This document shows positions 10,601 to 19,717 of a DNA stretch of 64,000 nucleotides, one piece after another. The translations under genes were made by a program, and so were the position numbers. The DNA comes from Mesobacillus sp. S13 (GTDB lineage Bacteria > Bacillota > Bacilli > Bacillales > Cytobacillaceae). How positions within the stretch are numbered: the first letter of the stretch is position 1; the number at the start of each line of letters is the position of its first letter. Under the pieces are notes generated by a model that saw only the letters and a program-made list of their open reading frames with translations, searched no databases and had not been told where the DNA came from. The DNA lies in NCBI RefSeq assembly GCF_020422885.1, contig NZ_CP084622.1, positions 4,297,001-4,361,000 on the forward strand, in the 5' to 3' direction.

Positions 10601-12024
10601 ACATCTTTCCCTTCATACTCTTCCGGATAGCCATAGCCACCTTCAAGGCTGACTAATTCAAGTGAGTCATACACTTCAAGAAGCTGACTCCAGTCATCCA
10701 GGCCATAACCAACACCGGTAAAATCTTCAGCACCTTCAATTGTAATCCCATGTTCAAAAAGGAAAGCTGCATTCCCTGAAGCAGCTACCTGAATTGAGTC
10801 AGGATTAAGCCCAGGAGCGCCAACTACCCCAATATCAGGGTTTTTATGGAAGGGATTACCCCACCCATAGCCAATATGGCCGGAGTTCCCTGCTGATACC
10901 GATGCAACGATTCCATTGTCTACCGCTCTCGAAATGGCAAGATCCTCTGCACTTTGCTCCTGGTAGAATGCTGCAACGTCACCAAGGCTCATGTTCAGTA
11001 CATCCGCACCCAATTTAATCGATTCGTCAATGGCAGCCAGGTACACATCAGACCAAGTCGATGGGAATAATGGGTCATTGCTGAAAACCTTCATCGCAAG
11101 TACTTGCGCTTCAGGTGCGACTCCTTTGATACCGCCTTCTGCTTCATTCCCATTCGCCGCTACTGTTCCTGCAACATGCATCCCATGCATTGATGCACCT
11201 GGAACTGAATCTAGAATGACATCATCCTGGTCAAAATAATTGTATCCATAAGGTACTTTCTCAGTAAAATATTTTCCTTTTAAATTTTTATCTGCTACGA
11301 GCTTATTTACTTCAGCCTGATCGAGTTCTGCTGTCGAAGCATCGGTCAGAATGAAATCCTGGTGGGATGGATCAACTCCGGAATCGATGACAGAAACAAT
11401 CATCCCTTCCCCCTTCAGGCCAGCATCCGCCCAAGTCTCGCTTGACTGAATGAACTGGTGGCTTGTTTTCATATCCGGCTTCACTTCGGGACGCTTATAC
11501 TCATTTGCCAGATAGACACTCTTCACACCTTCGATGCCTTCTATTTTTGCAAGGTCACCGTATACAACCTCACCACTGAAGCCATTGAACGCTGTAGAAA
11601 ACTTATTTTTGTATTGAACCTTGACGCCTTTTTCCTTGATCTTTTCTTGGACGCTCTTTTGCTTCTTTTCTATCTTGTTAGCGATTGAAGTTTTAGTATC
11701 TTCTGATAATTCTTTATAGAGCAGTCCCTTCGAGGTTGCGTGTTCAACTGGAGTTTCGCCATCTATCTCGATGATTACACGAACCTTATCTGATGCTTTC
11801 AACTGAGCTTTAGCACCTTTTACCTTTTTGTGATCCGATAATTTCTTGTGATCATCCATTTGTAGATGTTGTTTATATTGGCTGATTTTCGCTTCAAGAC
11901 TATTAGTTTTTGGTGCAGCATATGACTGGGAAGCCAGGCCAAGATTCGAAAGAAGCATTGCCGTTGTCATTGCACAGACAGCAATTTTCTTACCTAAATT
12001 TTTCTTTTGCTTCATTTTATTCAT
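7693..12024 (-). CDS. Cell-wall-bound S8 subtilisin-like protease, paralogue of the 1390-5607 gene
   Basis: A 1443-residue exported protease with the same domain order as its neighbour: signal peptide (to about residue 37), I9 propeptide, S8 domain with Asp214 (VIDSGVD), His in MHGMHVAGT and Ser604 (GTSMAAPHV), inserted PA domain, Fn3/Ig-like segments, then about nine choline-binding-type repeats (about 1270-1443) ending YKLGKDGAWKK. The two proteases align along their whole length, so they arose by gene duplication, and the NlpC/P60 gene and the riboswitch unit now lie between them. The catalytic domain is closer than the repeat arrays, which differ in number. The start could be ATG 12024 or the in-frame ATG at 12015; GGGGGAAA precedes both. 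Confidence 0.93.
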   Translation of the reverse strand: MNKMKQKKNLGKKIAVCAMTTAMLLSNLGLASQSYAAPKTNSLEAKISQYKQHLQMDDHKKLSDHKKVKGAKAQLKASDKVRVIIEIDGETPVEHATSKGLLYKELSEDTKTSIANKIEKKQKSVQEKIKEKGVKVQYKNKFSTAFNGFSGEVVYGDLAKIEGIEGVKSVYLANEYKRPEVKPDMKTSHQFIQSSETWADAGLKGEGMIVSVIDSGVDPSHQDFILTDASTAELDQAEVNKLVADKNLKGKYFTEKVPYGYNYFDQDDVILDSVPGASMHGMHVAGTVAANGNEAEGGIKGVAPEAQVLAMKVFSNDPLFPSTWSDVYLAAIDESIKLGADVLNMSLGDVAAFYQEQSAEDLAISRAVDNGIVASVSAGNSGHIGYGWGNPFHKNPDIGVVGAPGLNPDSIQVAASGNAAFLFEHGITIEGAEDFTGVGYGLDDWSQLLEVYDSLELVSLEGGYGYPEEYEGKDVEGKVVVVQRGDLSFYEKTQIAADYGAVGIIVYDHGMDTFYGNQGGWSIPFMQIHHEEGLALEELIAAGHTTLRVAQQGTSPDPEMGKMTDFTSWGTTPSLELKPEITAPGGKIISTLNDNQYGEMSGTSMAAPHVAGGSALVQQYLQNDERFEDLTAGERTRLAKVLLMNTAEMITDLEGQPFSPRRQGAGMMQTYAAVDTPVYVVNSETNESKVELKDFSDTQFEMTFTAVNISDEDATYQVNTSVLTDTIEESEGYENYNALVAGDMEGVEIDAPETITVPAGETVDFTVSVDFTEAELPYKTLDGELTTTELMEDIFVEGFVTLEDVEEVDVLPTLNVPYVGFYGEWDRPEILDGFSDFGESKYYDLTGMFDYEDEEGNVYEEPVHDVLIDDWFAAPAEQGYYAISPNGDYMRENINPFPAFLRNAAEVQFNILDENEKFLRRVKLEKDVVKSYFDGGWGMPFSYNENRSWNGKVNSKSVKDGLYYYEIKSVIDYEGADYQSKLIPVYVDTVAPEVAASFDLESQTVSWETVEEGSGILSYVIFVNGEFYDEVYGEESSYQFEELPESAIVEVMAVDNAYNFGADTAEVGDVVSADPFVIAYSPEPYGAYNTKTIPVEGEVIDDNGLASITVNGKETSFTHDAGAGLYRFNTNVSFAKDGFYDVIIKAVDKKGQTHSLSRKVFIDTTAAQLSVSAPSRVDLDVEETVIKVTMKDNFNYLSLFVNDSHEYEKSIVSPVDVQKAANDTIDITVPLALGDNKISLRLIDLSGNETVKNLIIKRAEEIKNGWVKENGKWYHYKNNKPTSGWLLDKNKWYYLQKNYEMATGWLKIDKKWYLFDEVSGAMKTGWVKDDNKWYYLTAKGYMKTGWLNDGGKWYYLDSISGVMKTGWIKVENKWYYLAANGQMKTGWLKDGSKWYFLDQNSGVMKTGWIQSGGKWYYLYKNGSMAVNTVIDGYKLGKDGAWKK

Positions 12025-12298
12025 TTTCCCCCTAGAATTTTAAAAAATTGGCCCTGCAAAATAGCGAAATTCTTTTTGCCCACTCCCCCTATGTAAAAAA
12101 ATGTAATTGGTACAGGAAGATTTTAATAGATTTAACTTAAACTAGCAATTTAAATTTTAGGAATATAGTATTATATTTTTCGACAAAGAGTTTCCATCCC
12201 AGATTATTAGCAGTTTTTTCGCGAGGCAACAATTAGAAGCAAAATAGTCTTTCTATCAATTACGAATATAAGCAGCCGGATAAATTAAATTTCAATAC

Positions 12299-12330
12299 AA
12301 AAAAGGACTGTCCATTTCTGGACAGCCCTT
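12299..12330 (-). terminator. Intrinsic terminator of the nuclease/nucleotidase gene
   Basis: Stem AAGGACTGTCC / GGACAGCCCTT with flanking A-run (T-run on the minus strand). Confidence 0.75.
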
Positions 12331-12336
12331 TCTTCC

Positions 12337-15300
12337 TTACTTAATCCACGCTCCGTCTTTACCGATCTTGTATCCGTCGATCACTGTATTGACAGCCATG
12401 CTTCCATCTTTGTACAGATAGTACCATTTTGTGCCTGATTTTACCCAGCCAGTCATCATGACGCCGCTGTCAGCTAGGAAGTACCACTTGCCGTTTACTT
12501 TCTCCCAGCCAGTTTCCATGTCACCATTAACTGTATCAAGGTAATACCACTTGTTGTTCCATTTGAACCAGCCAGTATGCATATAGCCATCTTTATGGTT
12601 CAGGAAGTACCACTTGCCGCTGATTTTCTTCCAGCCAGTTTGCATATCGCCATTTGCAGCAAGGAAGTACCACTTACCATTGACTTTTTCCCAGCCAGTC
12701 TGCATATCTCCATCAGCAGATAGGAAGTACCATTTGTTGTTCCACTTCAGCCAGCCAGTTTTCATTTGGCCGCTTTCTTTCACTTCGTCGAAGTAGTACC
12801 ACTTGTTTCCGACCTTGAACCAGCCAAGTTTAGCATCGCCGTTTTCCTCATCAAGGAAATACCAGCGATTTCCAAGCTGCAGCCAGCCGGATTCCATAGC
12901 ACCATCTTCATTCAGGTAGTACCATTTGCCGTTCACTTTTTCCCAGCCAGTCTGCATGATGCCGTCTTCATTGAAGAAGTACCAGTCACCATCGATTTCT
13001 TCCCAGCCAGTTACCATTTCTCCGTCAATGTAGAAGTAGTAGTTTCCTTCTTCATCTTCATACCAGCCATCCATTACTTCATCAACTGGCATTTCTTCAG
13101 CGATGATTCTGCCCTCAACTGTTGGAGCTACCGGGCTGTGTTCTGTAATGTACTCAGAAAGAATCTCGTAGTCTACTACGAACAAGTCGTGGATGCGACC
13201 TTCATCCTTTGCATTCTTAAGCATTGTGAAGCCGTCTCCGCCGTTAGCTGTAAAAGCGTTTGTAGCTACACTGTAAGTTGCTTCTAAATCTAATGGCTGG
13301 TAGCCGTTTTCAGTCTTGACATTCACTTCCCAGACTCTCTCGCCAGCAGGCTTGGAAGGGTCGTATTTAAACTGAAGTCCTGCTACCTGAAGGAATCTTC
13401 CAGCAGCATTTTCTACATCACCTACACTATGTTCAAGTGCCAGTAAGATTTCTTCACCTGTCAACTGCATAGTGACAAGCAGATTCTGGAATGGCAACAC
13501 AGTGTGGACTTCTCCAAGCGTTACATCACCTTGGTCGATTGAAGCTCGGATGCCGCCGCCGTTCTGGATGGCAATGTGGACTGGCTCTTTCTCCAATTCA
13601 TTTGCCTTTGCAAGCATTCCATCTGCAATCAGGTTTCCAAGGTTTGTTTCTTTTGTACGGACGTTAGCACGCTCGCCATCAAGAACAACCTCAGATGAAC
13701 CGATGACTGTTTTCTTTAATTCTTCAATTGGAGCAGCCAATTCTTTCACACGAGCTGCAGCTGTTGCATCTTCTTCGAAAGTCTTTGTATCCAATAGTTC
13801 GCCTTCGAATCCTGTTACTACGCCTTCTGCGTTGAACGTTACATCAACAACTCCAAGGTAGTTCAGGTATTCGTTTGCTTGTACGATAACTGTAGGTTCG
13901 TCCTTATCAACTAGGACAGGCTTTTCAAGCTTCGTATGAGAGTGACCGCCGACTAGAAGGTCGATGCCGTCTACTGCTTCAGCAAGAGCCTTTTCAACAT
14001 TGAAGCCTGAGTGTGAAACAAGTACAATCTTGTTCACGCCTTGAGCTTCAAGGGCAGCTATAGTTTCATTTGCTTTGTCTACCGCTTTCTCAAACTCAAT
14101 ATCTTCAGATGGAGAAGAAAGGAATACAGTATCTTCAGTAGTCAAACCAAAAATACCAACCTTGTTACCTTCTACCTCTTTGATGATCGCTGGATAGATC
14201 TTGCCGCCTTCTGGAGATGCGCTGATCTCATCCGCGAAGAATGGAGAAAGGATTTCATCCTTTGTTACATTTACGTTCGCACTTACGATTGGGAACTCCA
14301 TTGCGTTAATGAAGTTTGCTAGAACTTGCGAATCCTTATCAAACTCATGGTTTCCAAGAGTCATAGCATCATAGCCAAGAGCATTCATGAATTCCATGTC
14401 TGCAAGACCAAGATACTTATTGAAGTAAAGTGTTCCAGAGAATACGTCACCAGCATCTAAAAGAAGAGCATTTGGCTTAGTCTCTCTTACTGTCTTAACA
14501 GCTGTTGTAAGTCTTGGGTACTTCTCTACATTCGCATGGCTGTCATTTGTATGCATGACAGACAAATTGAATACCGGATTCAATTCTGCGACGATTCTGC
14601 CTTCAACAGCAGGGGCAACCGGGCTATTCTTCTCAATGTATTCAGAAAGGATTTCGTAATCTACCACAAACAAGTCGTGGATACGACCTTCATCCTTTGC
14701 CTTTTTAAGCATTGTGAAGCCATCTCCACCGTTAGCTGTGAATGCATTTGTTGCTACGTTATAGGTTTTGTCCAATTCAATCGGAGCAAATCCATCTTCA
14801 GTCTTTACGTTCACTTCCCAAACGCGCTGGCCAACTTGCTTGTATGCGTCGTATTTAAACTGAAGTCCTGCTACCTGAAGGAATCTTCCTTCACCTGTTT
14901 CAACTCCACTTACACCATGCTCAAGAGCTTGCCAGATTTCTTCTCCTGTTAACTGCATAGTTACAAGCAGGTTCTGGAATGGCAATACTGTGTGGACTTC
15001 TCCAAGTGTAACTTCTCCCTGGTCGATTGATGCGCGGATACCGCCGCCGTTTTGGATGGCAATATCAGTTGGTTCGAATTCATTCGCTTTTGCAAGCATG
15101 CCATCTGCAATCATGTTACCAAGGTTTGTTTCTTTTGTACGTACATTTGCACGGGCACCATCAAGGACTACTTCAGACTGGCCGATGACCGTCTTTTTCA
15201 GTTCCTCGATTGGAGCAGCCAATTCTTTCACACGAGCTGCAGCTGTTGCATCTTCTTCGAAAGTCTTGGTATCCAATAGCTCACCAGCGAAATCTGTTAC

Positions 15301-18246
15301 TACACCGTCTTCGTTGAAGGTTACATCAACGACTCCAAGGTAGTTCAGGTATTCATTCGCTTGTACGATTACCGTAGGCTCGTCCTTTTCAACGAGGACA
15401 GGCTTTTCTAGCTTTGTATGAGAGTGGCCGCCGACTAGAAGGTCGATGCCGTCTACTGCTTCAGCTAAAGCTTTTTCCACATTGAAGCCAGAGTGAGAGA
15501 TCAGGACAATCTTATTCACGCCTTGAGCTTCAAGGGCAGCTACTGTTGCATTTGCTTTATCTACCGCTTTTTCAAACACGATATCTTCAGAAGGAGATGA
15601 AAGAAAAACTGTGTCTTCAGTTGTCAAACCGAAAATACCAACCTTTTCACCTTCTACTTCTTTGATGATCGCTGGGTAGATTTTTCCTCCAACTGGAGAT
15701 GCACTGATCTCATCAGCGAAAAACGGAGAAAGGATTTCATCATTCTTTACATTTACGTTCGCACTTACAATCGGGAACTCCATCGCTTTAATGAAGTTTG
15801 ATAGAACAGTCGAATCCTTGTCAAACTCATGGTTTCCAAGAGTCATAGCATCATAGCCAAGAGCATTCATGAATTCCATGTCTGCAAGGCCAAGATACTT
15901 ATTGAAGTAAAGCGTTCCAGAGAATACGTCCCCAGCGTCTAAAAGAAGGGCATTTGGCTTAGTTTCTCTTACTGTGTTTACAGCTGTTGTAAGTCTTGGG
16001 TATTTCTCAACATTCGCGTGGCTGTCATTTGTGTGCATGACAGACAGCTTGAATGGCTCTTCTACAGCTGGAGCAAAGCTGAACTGTGCTAATACTGCAT
16101 CATGGTCACTCACACGTCCGTGTGCCTCCATGAATTGAGAGTTAAGGTGTACGATATCAGCTTCCGCACCTGCAGCCAATTCGTTTGTTGCAAGGATATG
16201 GTCAAGAACTTGAGCATTACCTTGATAGTTATACGTATAACGTTCTGCTTTTGGCACCATTTCAACAAGATTTGTTAAGATATTGCCTTTTAGCGTTTGA
16301 ATTGGGTTAGAGAATTCAAAGTCGTTTAAGTCACCAAGCACAACTACGTTAGCGTCTGCGTTTTTGCTTAAAACATCTTCAATGAAACCTCTAACAACGT
16401 TCGCGATTTCGATACGTTGTGTTTCACTTCCAAGTACAGGAGGCTGGTGCTTTCCGAAAAGACCCTGGTCTCCGCCTTTTGAGTTGAAGTGGTTCGCAAT
16501 CACAATCACTTCTTCACCGTTAAAAGTGAATTCAGCTGCCAATGGCTTACGGCTGCTTTCAAAGGCAGCGTTTGTAGGATCGATTCTTCCTGGGTTAAGA
16601 GTCAATGAACCATTCTCGTAACCTACTGCTTGTGTTGCACTACCTTTTGTACCTTCATTTAATGTTACGCGTTCTGGGTTGTAGATGAAACCAACACGGA
16701 TGTTTCCGCCTGGCTGTCCACCGTCAACCTTATTTTCTGGAGCGATGTCAGTCCATTCGTATGTCGGACCGTTATGTGCTGCGATAGCCGCAATTAAAGC
16801 TTCATAGTTTTTGTCAGCGTCAACTGTACCATCATCTGTTGGACCATTATTATCCTGAACTTCTACAAGTCCGATAATATCAGGAGTTTTTAAATTATTT
16901 ACAATTGATTCAGCAATTTTATCTACTTTTTCCTGGTCATTTCCCGTGAAGTTTTCGATATTGTATGAAGCGACAGTCAATTCATCGTCAGCTTTAACAA
17001 TGGTAGCTACTTCACGTTCGTTTGATCCTTCAACTTTTTGCGGCAACTCTGAAACTAATACTTTATAGTTGCCAAAACCGTAGCTGACTACGCCAGTTAC
17101 TGTACCATTGAAAGAGTCACCAGTTTTGACAACGAAATCACGGTCATTAGTCAACAGGTGGAATCTTTCCGGATTGCTGTTATCCTCTGAAAGGATTGTA
17201 CCGCCAGCATCCGTGTAAGTCTTTCCTTCAACCTTTTCGATGATTACCGGAATTTCGCCATATTTTTGAGGTCCAACAGCAGTTGGGTTCTCAAGTGCAA
17301 TGCGCATACCTTCAAGACTTTCGTAAAAATCGATTCCATCTTGCTGTGGATCGAATTCAGCAAAAGCATCATTATCAATGACTTGAGTTGGAGGTTGTAC
17401 ATCCTTACCCATTACGACAGCTGCAGGAAGTTCGTTGCCACTTGATACTTTGTCAACAGAACCTTCTATAGCATTAATTTCCGTCATCGCAAGATCAGTT
17501 TCTAACTTTTCAGCATATCCATCAAGGACCCATTCTTTTACGAGTCCATTGACTTTTACATGGTCGCCTACTGCAGCACCATGGCTCGTTTTATATACAA
17601 GGATACCTTCTGCAGTCTTTGAGTTTTCATCTGGAGTAGCAGATTGCATAAAGAAATTCGAATTATCAACTACATGAGTAACAATTCCTTCTACTGCTTC
17701 TACCTTTTGATCCTTATAAGGAGAAGTATGGGTTTCACCCTGAATATCCGCTATCTTTAATCCTTTAACCCCTTCAAAAGGCGGTGGTGGTGGTGGAGCC
17801 TCTCCATAGAAGTGTATAGCTGAAGGTGACTTTAGCCCTGGAAATCCGTAGTAATATTCAAGAGTACCAGTTATTACCACTTCTTTCCCGATAATGCTTG
17901 GATTTGTTGCCAACCCAAACTGTGAACGGTAACCAGAAGTTAATTGCACAGATAATAGTTTGGTTGTATCCCTTTGGTCAGGAGTATCAGCAATCAGCAA
18001 ATTATAATCATCCTTGAACGGAGCTTCAAAGTCTCCCGTTCCAGTTGATGCAACATGACCTACAATATAACCTTTTACTGTAGGTGCTGGTTTTGCTGCT
18101 GGATCTGCATTATAGGTTGCAATTGCCTCTTCAACAGTTATAAAGCTCTCCTCAGCACTTACAACTTGAGCGATTGGAACAGCGTACCCTACTAACAATG
18201 TAAAGATTGTCAATAGAGCGAACCATTGTTTCTTAAACATGTTCAA
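12337..18246 (-). CDS. Giant wall-bound extracellular nuclease with tandem 5'-nucleotidase domains
   Basis: An exported 1969-residue enzyme. Signal peptide 1-31; two OB-fold-like domains (about 35-270) as in YhcR/ExeM-type nucleases; a third beta region; an endonuclease/exonuclease/phosphatase domain at about 418-715 (ASYNIENF, ANHFNSKGGD, LGDLNDFE, VSDHDAVL). Two almost identical 5'-nucleotidase units follow (about 735-1225 and 1229-1720), each with metallophosphatase motifs HTNDSHAN, DAGDVFSG, GNHEFD and GGHSHTK and a C-terminal NGGGIRAS motif. About ten choline-binding-type repeats end with YKIGKDGAWIK. Likely role: cutting extracellular DNA/RNA and dephosphorylating the nucleotides at the wall. 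The TTG start lies 9 nt after GGAGG; ATG 18240 is the alternative. A cre box lies upstream. Confidence 0.92.
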   Translation of the reverse strand: MNMFKKQWFALLTIFTLLVGYAVPIAQVVSAEESFITVEEAIATYNADPAAKPAPTVKGYIVGHVASTGTGDFEAPFKDDYNLLIADTPDQRDTTKLLSVQLTSGYRSQFGLATNPSIIGKEVVITGTLEYYYGFPGLKSPSAIHFYGEAPPPPPPFEGVKGLKIADIQGETHTSPYKDQKVEAVEGIVTHVVDNSNFFMQSATPDENSKTAEGILVYKTSHGAAVGDHVKVNGLVKEWVLDGYAEKLETDLAMTEINAIEGSVDKVSSGNELPAAVVMGKDVQPPTQVIDNDAFAEFDPQQDGIDFYESLEGMRIALENPTAVGPQKYGEIPVIIEKVEGKTYTDAGGTILSEDNSNPERFHLLTNDRDFVVKTGDSFNGTVTGVVSYGFGNYKVLVSELPQKVEGSNEREVATIVKADDELTVASYNIENFTGNDQEKVDKIAESIVNNLKTPDIIGLVEVQDNNGPTDDGTVDADKNYEALIAAIAAHNGPTYEWTDIAPENKVDGGQPGGNIRVGFIYNPERVTLNEGTKGSATQAVGYENGSLTLNPGRIDPTNAAFESSRKPLAAEFTFNGEEVIVIANHFNSKGGDQGLFGKHQPPVLGSETQRIEIANVVRGFIEDVLSKNADANVVVLGDLNDFEFSNPIQTLKGNILTNLVEMVPKAERYTYNYQGNAQVLDHILATNELAAGAEADIVHLNSQFMEAHGRVSDHDAVLAQFSFAPAVEEPFKLSVMHTNDSHANVEKYPRLTTAVNTVRETKPNALLLDAGDVFSGTLYFNKYLGLADMEFMNALGYDAMTLGNHEFDKDSTVLSNFIKAMEFPIVSANVNVKNDEILSPFFADEISASPVGGKIYPAIIKEVEGEKVGIFGLTTEDTVFLSSPSEDIVFEKAVDKANATVAALEAQGVNKIVLISHSGFNVEKALAEAVDGIDLLVGGHSHTKLEKPVLVEKDEPTVIVQANEYLNYLGVVDVTFNEDGVVTDFAGELLDTKTFEEDATAAARVKELAAPIEELKKTVIGQSEVVLDGARANVRTKETNLGNMIADGMLAKANEFEPTDIAIQNGGGIRASIDQGEVTLGEVHTVLPFQNLLVTMQLTGEEIWQALEHGVSGVETGEGRFLQVAGLQFKYDAYKQVGQRVWEVNVKTEDGFAPIELDKTYNVATNAFTANGGDGFTMLKKAKDEGRIHDLFVVDYEILSEYIEKNSPVAPAVEGRIVAELNPVFNLSVMHTNDSHANVEKYPRLTTAVKTVRETKPNALLLDAGDVFSGTLYFNKYLGLADMEFMNALGYDAMTLGNHEFDKDSQVLANFINAMEFPIVSANVNVTKDEILSPFFADEISASPEGGKIYPAIIKEVEGNKVGIFGLTTEDTVFLSSPSEDIEFEKAVDKANETIAALEAQGVNKIVLVSHSGFNVEKALAEAVDGIDLLVGGHSHTKLEKPVLVDKDEPTVIVQANEYLNYLGVVDVTFNAEGVVTGFEGELLDTKTFEEDATAAARVKELAAPIEELKKTVIGSSEVVLDGERANVRTKETNLGNLIADGMLAKANELEKEPVHIAIQNGGGIRASIDQGDVTLGEVHTVLPFQNLLVTMQLTGEEILLALEHSVGDVENAAGRFLQVAGLQFKYDPSKPAGERVWEVNVKTENGYQPLDLEATYSVATNAFTANGGDGFTMLKNAKDEGRIHDLFVVDYEILSEYITEHSPVAPTVEGRIIAEEMPVDEVMDGWYEDEEGNYYFYIDGEMVTGWEEIDGDWYFFNEDGIMQTGWEKVNGKWYYLNEDGAMESGWLQLGNRWYFLDEENGDAKLGWFKVGNKWYYFDEVKESGQMKTGWLKWNNKWYFLSADGDMQTGWEKVNGKWYFLAANGDMQTGWKKISGKWYFLNHKDGYMHTGWFKWNNKWYYLDTVNGDMETGWEKVNGKWYFLADSGVMMTGWVKSGTKWYYLYKDGSMAVNTVIDGYKIGKDGAWIK

Positions 18247-18334
18247 TCTAATTTTCCTCCTTATGGAACAATTTGGTTGTGGCTTGACGTCCGACTTCCT
18301 ATGTGCTGAAAGTAACCTTATTCACCTTAATTTT

Positions 18335-18348
18335 TGAAAACGTTTTCA
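18335..18348. promoter_or_regulatory. CcpA cre box upstream of the nuclease/nucleotidase gene
   Basis: TGAAAACGTTTTCA, a perfect palindromic match to the cre consensus, about 90 bp upstream of the start at 18246. It suggests carbon catabolite control. The rest of 18247-18851 is AT-rich with no other clear feature. Confidence 0.75.
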
Positions 18349-18851
18349 TATATCGTGAAAAATTTTAAAGGTGTTCTGTAAGATTTGTAACTCTCAGCCA
18401 TAGAGTAGATTCTGCTCACATCCTCCTTTTCTTTTTTTCTAAAGCTACTTCCTTTTCATTGTATTATAGATAACTATTAAATTTCTACACATTTTAACAA
18501 ACTTTACAGACTTTTATCCTATTTTTAAAATTTTGTCAAAAATCTTATAAATATGTTTCTCTGCTTACAATATTTTATGAAAATATCATTATTTTAAAGA
18601 TAATAAGCGTAAAATCAATATATTCCCTCATGATAATTATATAATTATAATTCAAACCCTTGGGTAATCTAGCTAGTTTTGACGACTGACCCTTTACCTT
18701 CCAAAATTTACATATCATTACGCAGGAGAATAATGTTTATATCTGCCAAATGCGCACGAATTCTCAAAATCAGTGCAGTCTCATTATTCCGTATATTCCT
18801 TTATTTGAGTTCATACTTATTTAACCAAGACGGCTTAAAAGGAGATTATTT

Positions 18852-19316
18852 ATGCGAAGGAACAAACCTTTCTTTTCTCCCAGGATATTAATCTTATTAA
18901 CGGTTGCCGGACTTATTATTGTCATTGTAAGACTGGTATTTTTTTCGCTAGGGAATAGCTCAGCTGCCACGGTCGAGAAATTCTACTCGTTGGAACAAAA
19001 AAATAACTATTCAGACTCATGGGATTTGTTCCATCCTTATATGAAAGAGAAATTTCCAAAGGCTTCGTTCATACAGGACCGATCCCATGTTTTCATTGGC
19101 CACTTTGGAGCGGAATCTTTCGAGTTTTTGGTTAGCGAAGGGGAAGAAATTCAAAATTGGCGACCTGCCAAAGGAGAAAAGCCATTCAAGACAGCTTATA
19201 AATACCTGGTGACCCAATCATACAATGGTAAATACGGAAAATTCAGCTTCGTCCAGGAGGTTTATGTCGTCAAACACCAGAAAGAATGGGCGATAATTTG
19301 GGATTATAATAATTAA
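18852..19316 (+). CDS. Membrane-anchored hypothetical protein (154 aa)
   Basis: ATG 18852 follows AAAAGGAG at good spacing. Residues 1-12 are basic, about 12-33 form one transmembrane segment (ILILLTVAGLIIVIVRLVFF), and the rest is an extracellular domain of about 120 residues with many aromatic and charged residues. The fold resembles small NTF2-like or DUF4878-type domains (an early KFYSLEQKNNYSDSWDLF helix, then a beta-rich second half), but that is a weak impression. It is likely monocistronic; its 3' side meets a REP-like element and the c-di-GMP riboswitch unit. Confidence 0.75.
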   Translation: MRRNKPFFSPRILILLTVAGLIIVIVRLVFFSLGNSSAATVEKFYSLEQKNNYSDSWDLFHPYMKEKFPKASFIQDRSHVFIGHFGAESFEFLVSEGEEIQNWRPAKGEKPFKTAYKYLVTQSYNGKYGKFSFVQEVYVVKHQKEWAIIWDYNN

Positions 19317-19374
19317 TATCCTTATTAATACCCTCAGGCATATCGACAGAAAACGACAAACTCAGTAAAATAAT

Positions 19375-19413
19375 ATTCGAGCGGTGCCTGTCACCACCCG
19401 ATTTTTGTCGAAT
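19375..19413. repeat. REP-like palindromic element, copy 1
   Basis: Degenerate full copy: ATTCGAGCGGTG, core CCTGTC, CACCACCCG, TTTGTCGAAT. It lies just upstream of the SigD-like promoter. Confidence 0.75.
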
Positions 19414-19417
19414 GGGT

Positions 19418-19443
19418 TAAAGTTTTTTCTTTCCTGTCGATAT
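19418..19443 (+). promoter_or_regulatory. SigD (flagellar/motility sigma) type promoter
   Basis: TAAA at 19418-19421, a 14-bp spacer, and GTCGATAT at 19436-19443, against the SigD consensus TAAA-N15-GCCGATAT. It lies directly before a c-di-GMP riboswitch, a coherent motility-linked context. Confidence 0.6.
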
Positions 19444-19450
19444 ATTGGTT

Positions 19451-19528
19451 AGCGGGCAAAGTTACTGAAAGGTAATGACGCAAAGCTATAGGGGCTTCTG
19501 TCAATGACAATGCCAGCCAGCTACCATC
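19451..19528 (+). promoter_or_regulatory. Cyclic di-GMP class I riboswitch (GEMM-I)
   Basis: Ordered GEMM-I signature on the plus strand: GGGCAAA, hairpin GTTACTGAAAGGTAA, TGACGCAAAGC, TATAGGGGCTTCTG, TCAATGACA hairpin, ATGCCAGCCAGCTACC. Downstream, CATCAATT can pair with AATTGTTGATG, placing AAAGGAG in the loop and the ATG in the stem, so translational control is likely. Confidence 0.88.
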
Positions 19529-19547
19529 AATTAAAGGAGAATTGTTG

Positions 19548-19685
19548 ATGTCTAACTATTATTCACTTACACCTGAAGCAAAGTTGAGAAAGAAAAAAAG
19601 AAATAAATATATTCTCTACACTACCTTGTTGTTTACCTCTGTTGTCTTGAGTACGCTAGTCACTATTTTAGTTAACGAAATGTAA
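19548..19685 (+). CDS. Small single-pass membrane protein under c-di-GMP riboswitch control (45 aa)
   Basis: ATG 19548 lies 8 nt after AAAGGAG; the stop is TAA 19683-19685, with a terminator directly after. The sequence has a polar start (SNYYSLTPEAK), a strongly basic patch (LRKKKRNK), then one transmembrane helix (about 22-41) and a short NEM end. The basic patch beside the helix predicts N-inside topology. I do not recognise a family. A SigD-like promoter plus a c-di-GMP aptamer means it should be made in motile-type cells and adjusted by c-di-GMP. Confidence 0.75.
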   Translation: MSNYYSLTPEAKLRKKKRNKYILYTTLLFTSVVLSTLVTILVNEM

Positions 19686-19716
19686 AAGGTGCTGACCAAT
19701 TGGTCAGCACCTTTCT
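19685..19716. terminator. Bidirectional terminator shared by the 45-aa gene and telA
   Basis: Stem AGGTGCTGACCA / TGGTCAGCACCT, T-run on the plus side, A-run on the other. Confidence 0.85.
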
Positions 19717-19717
19717 T

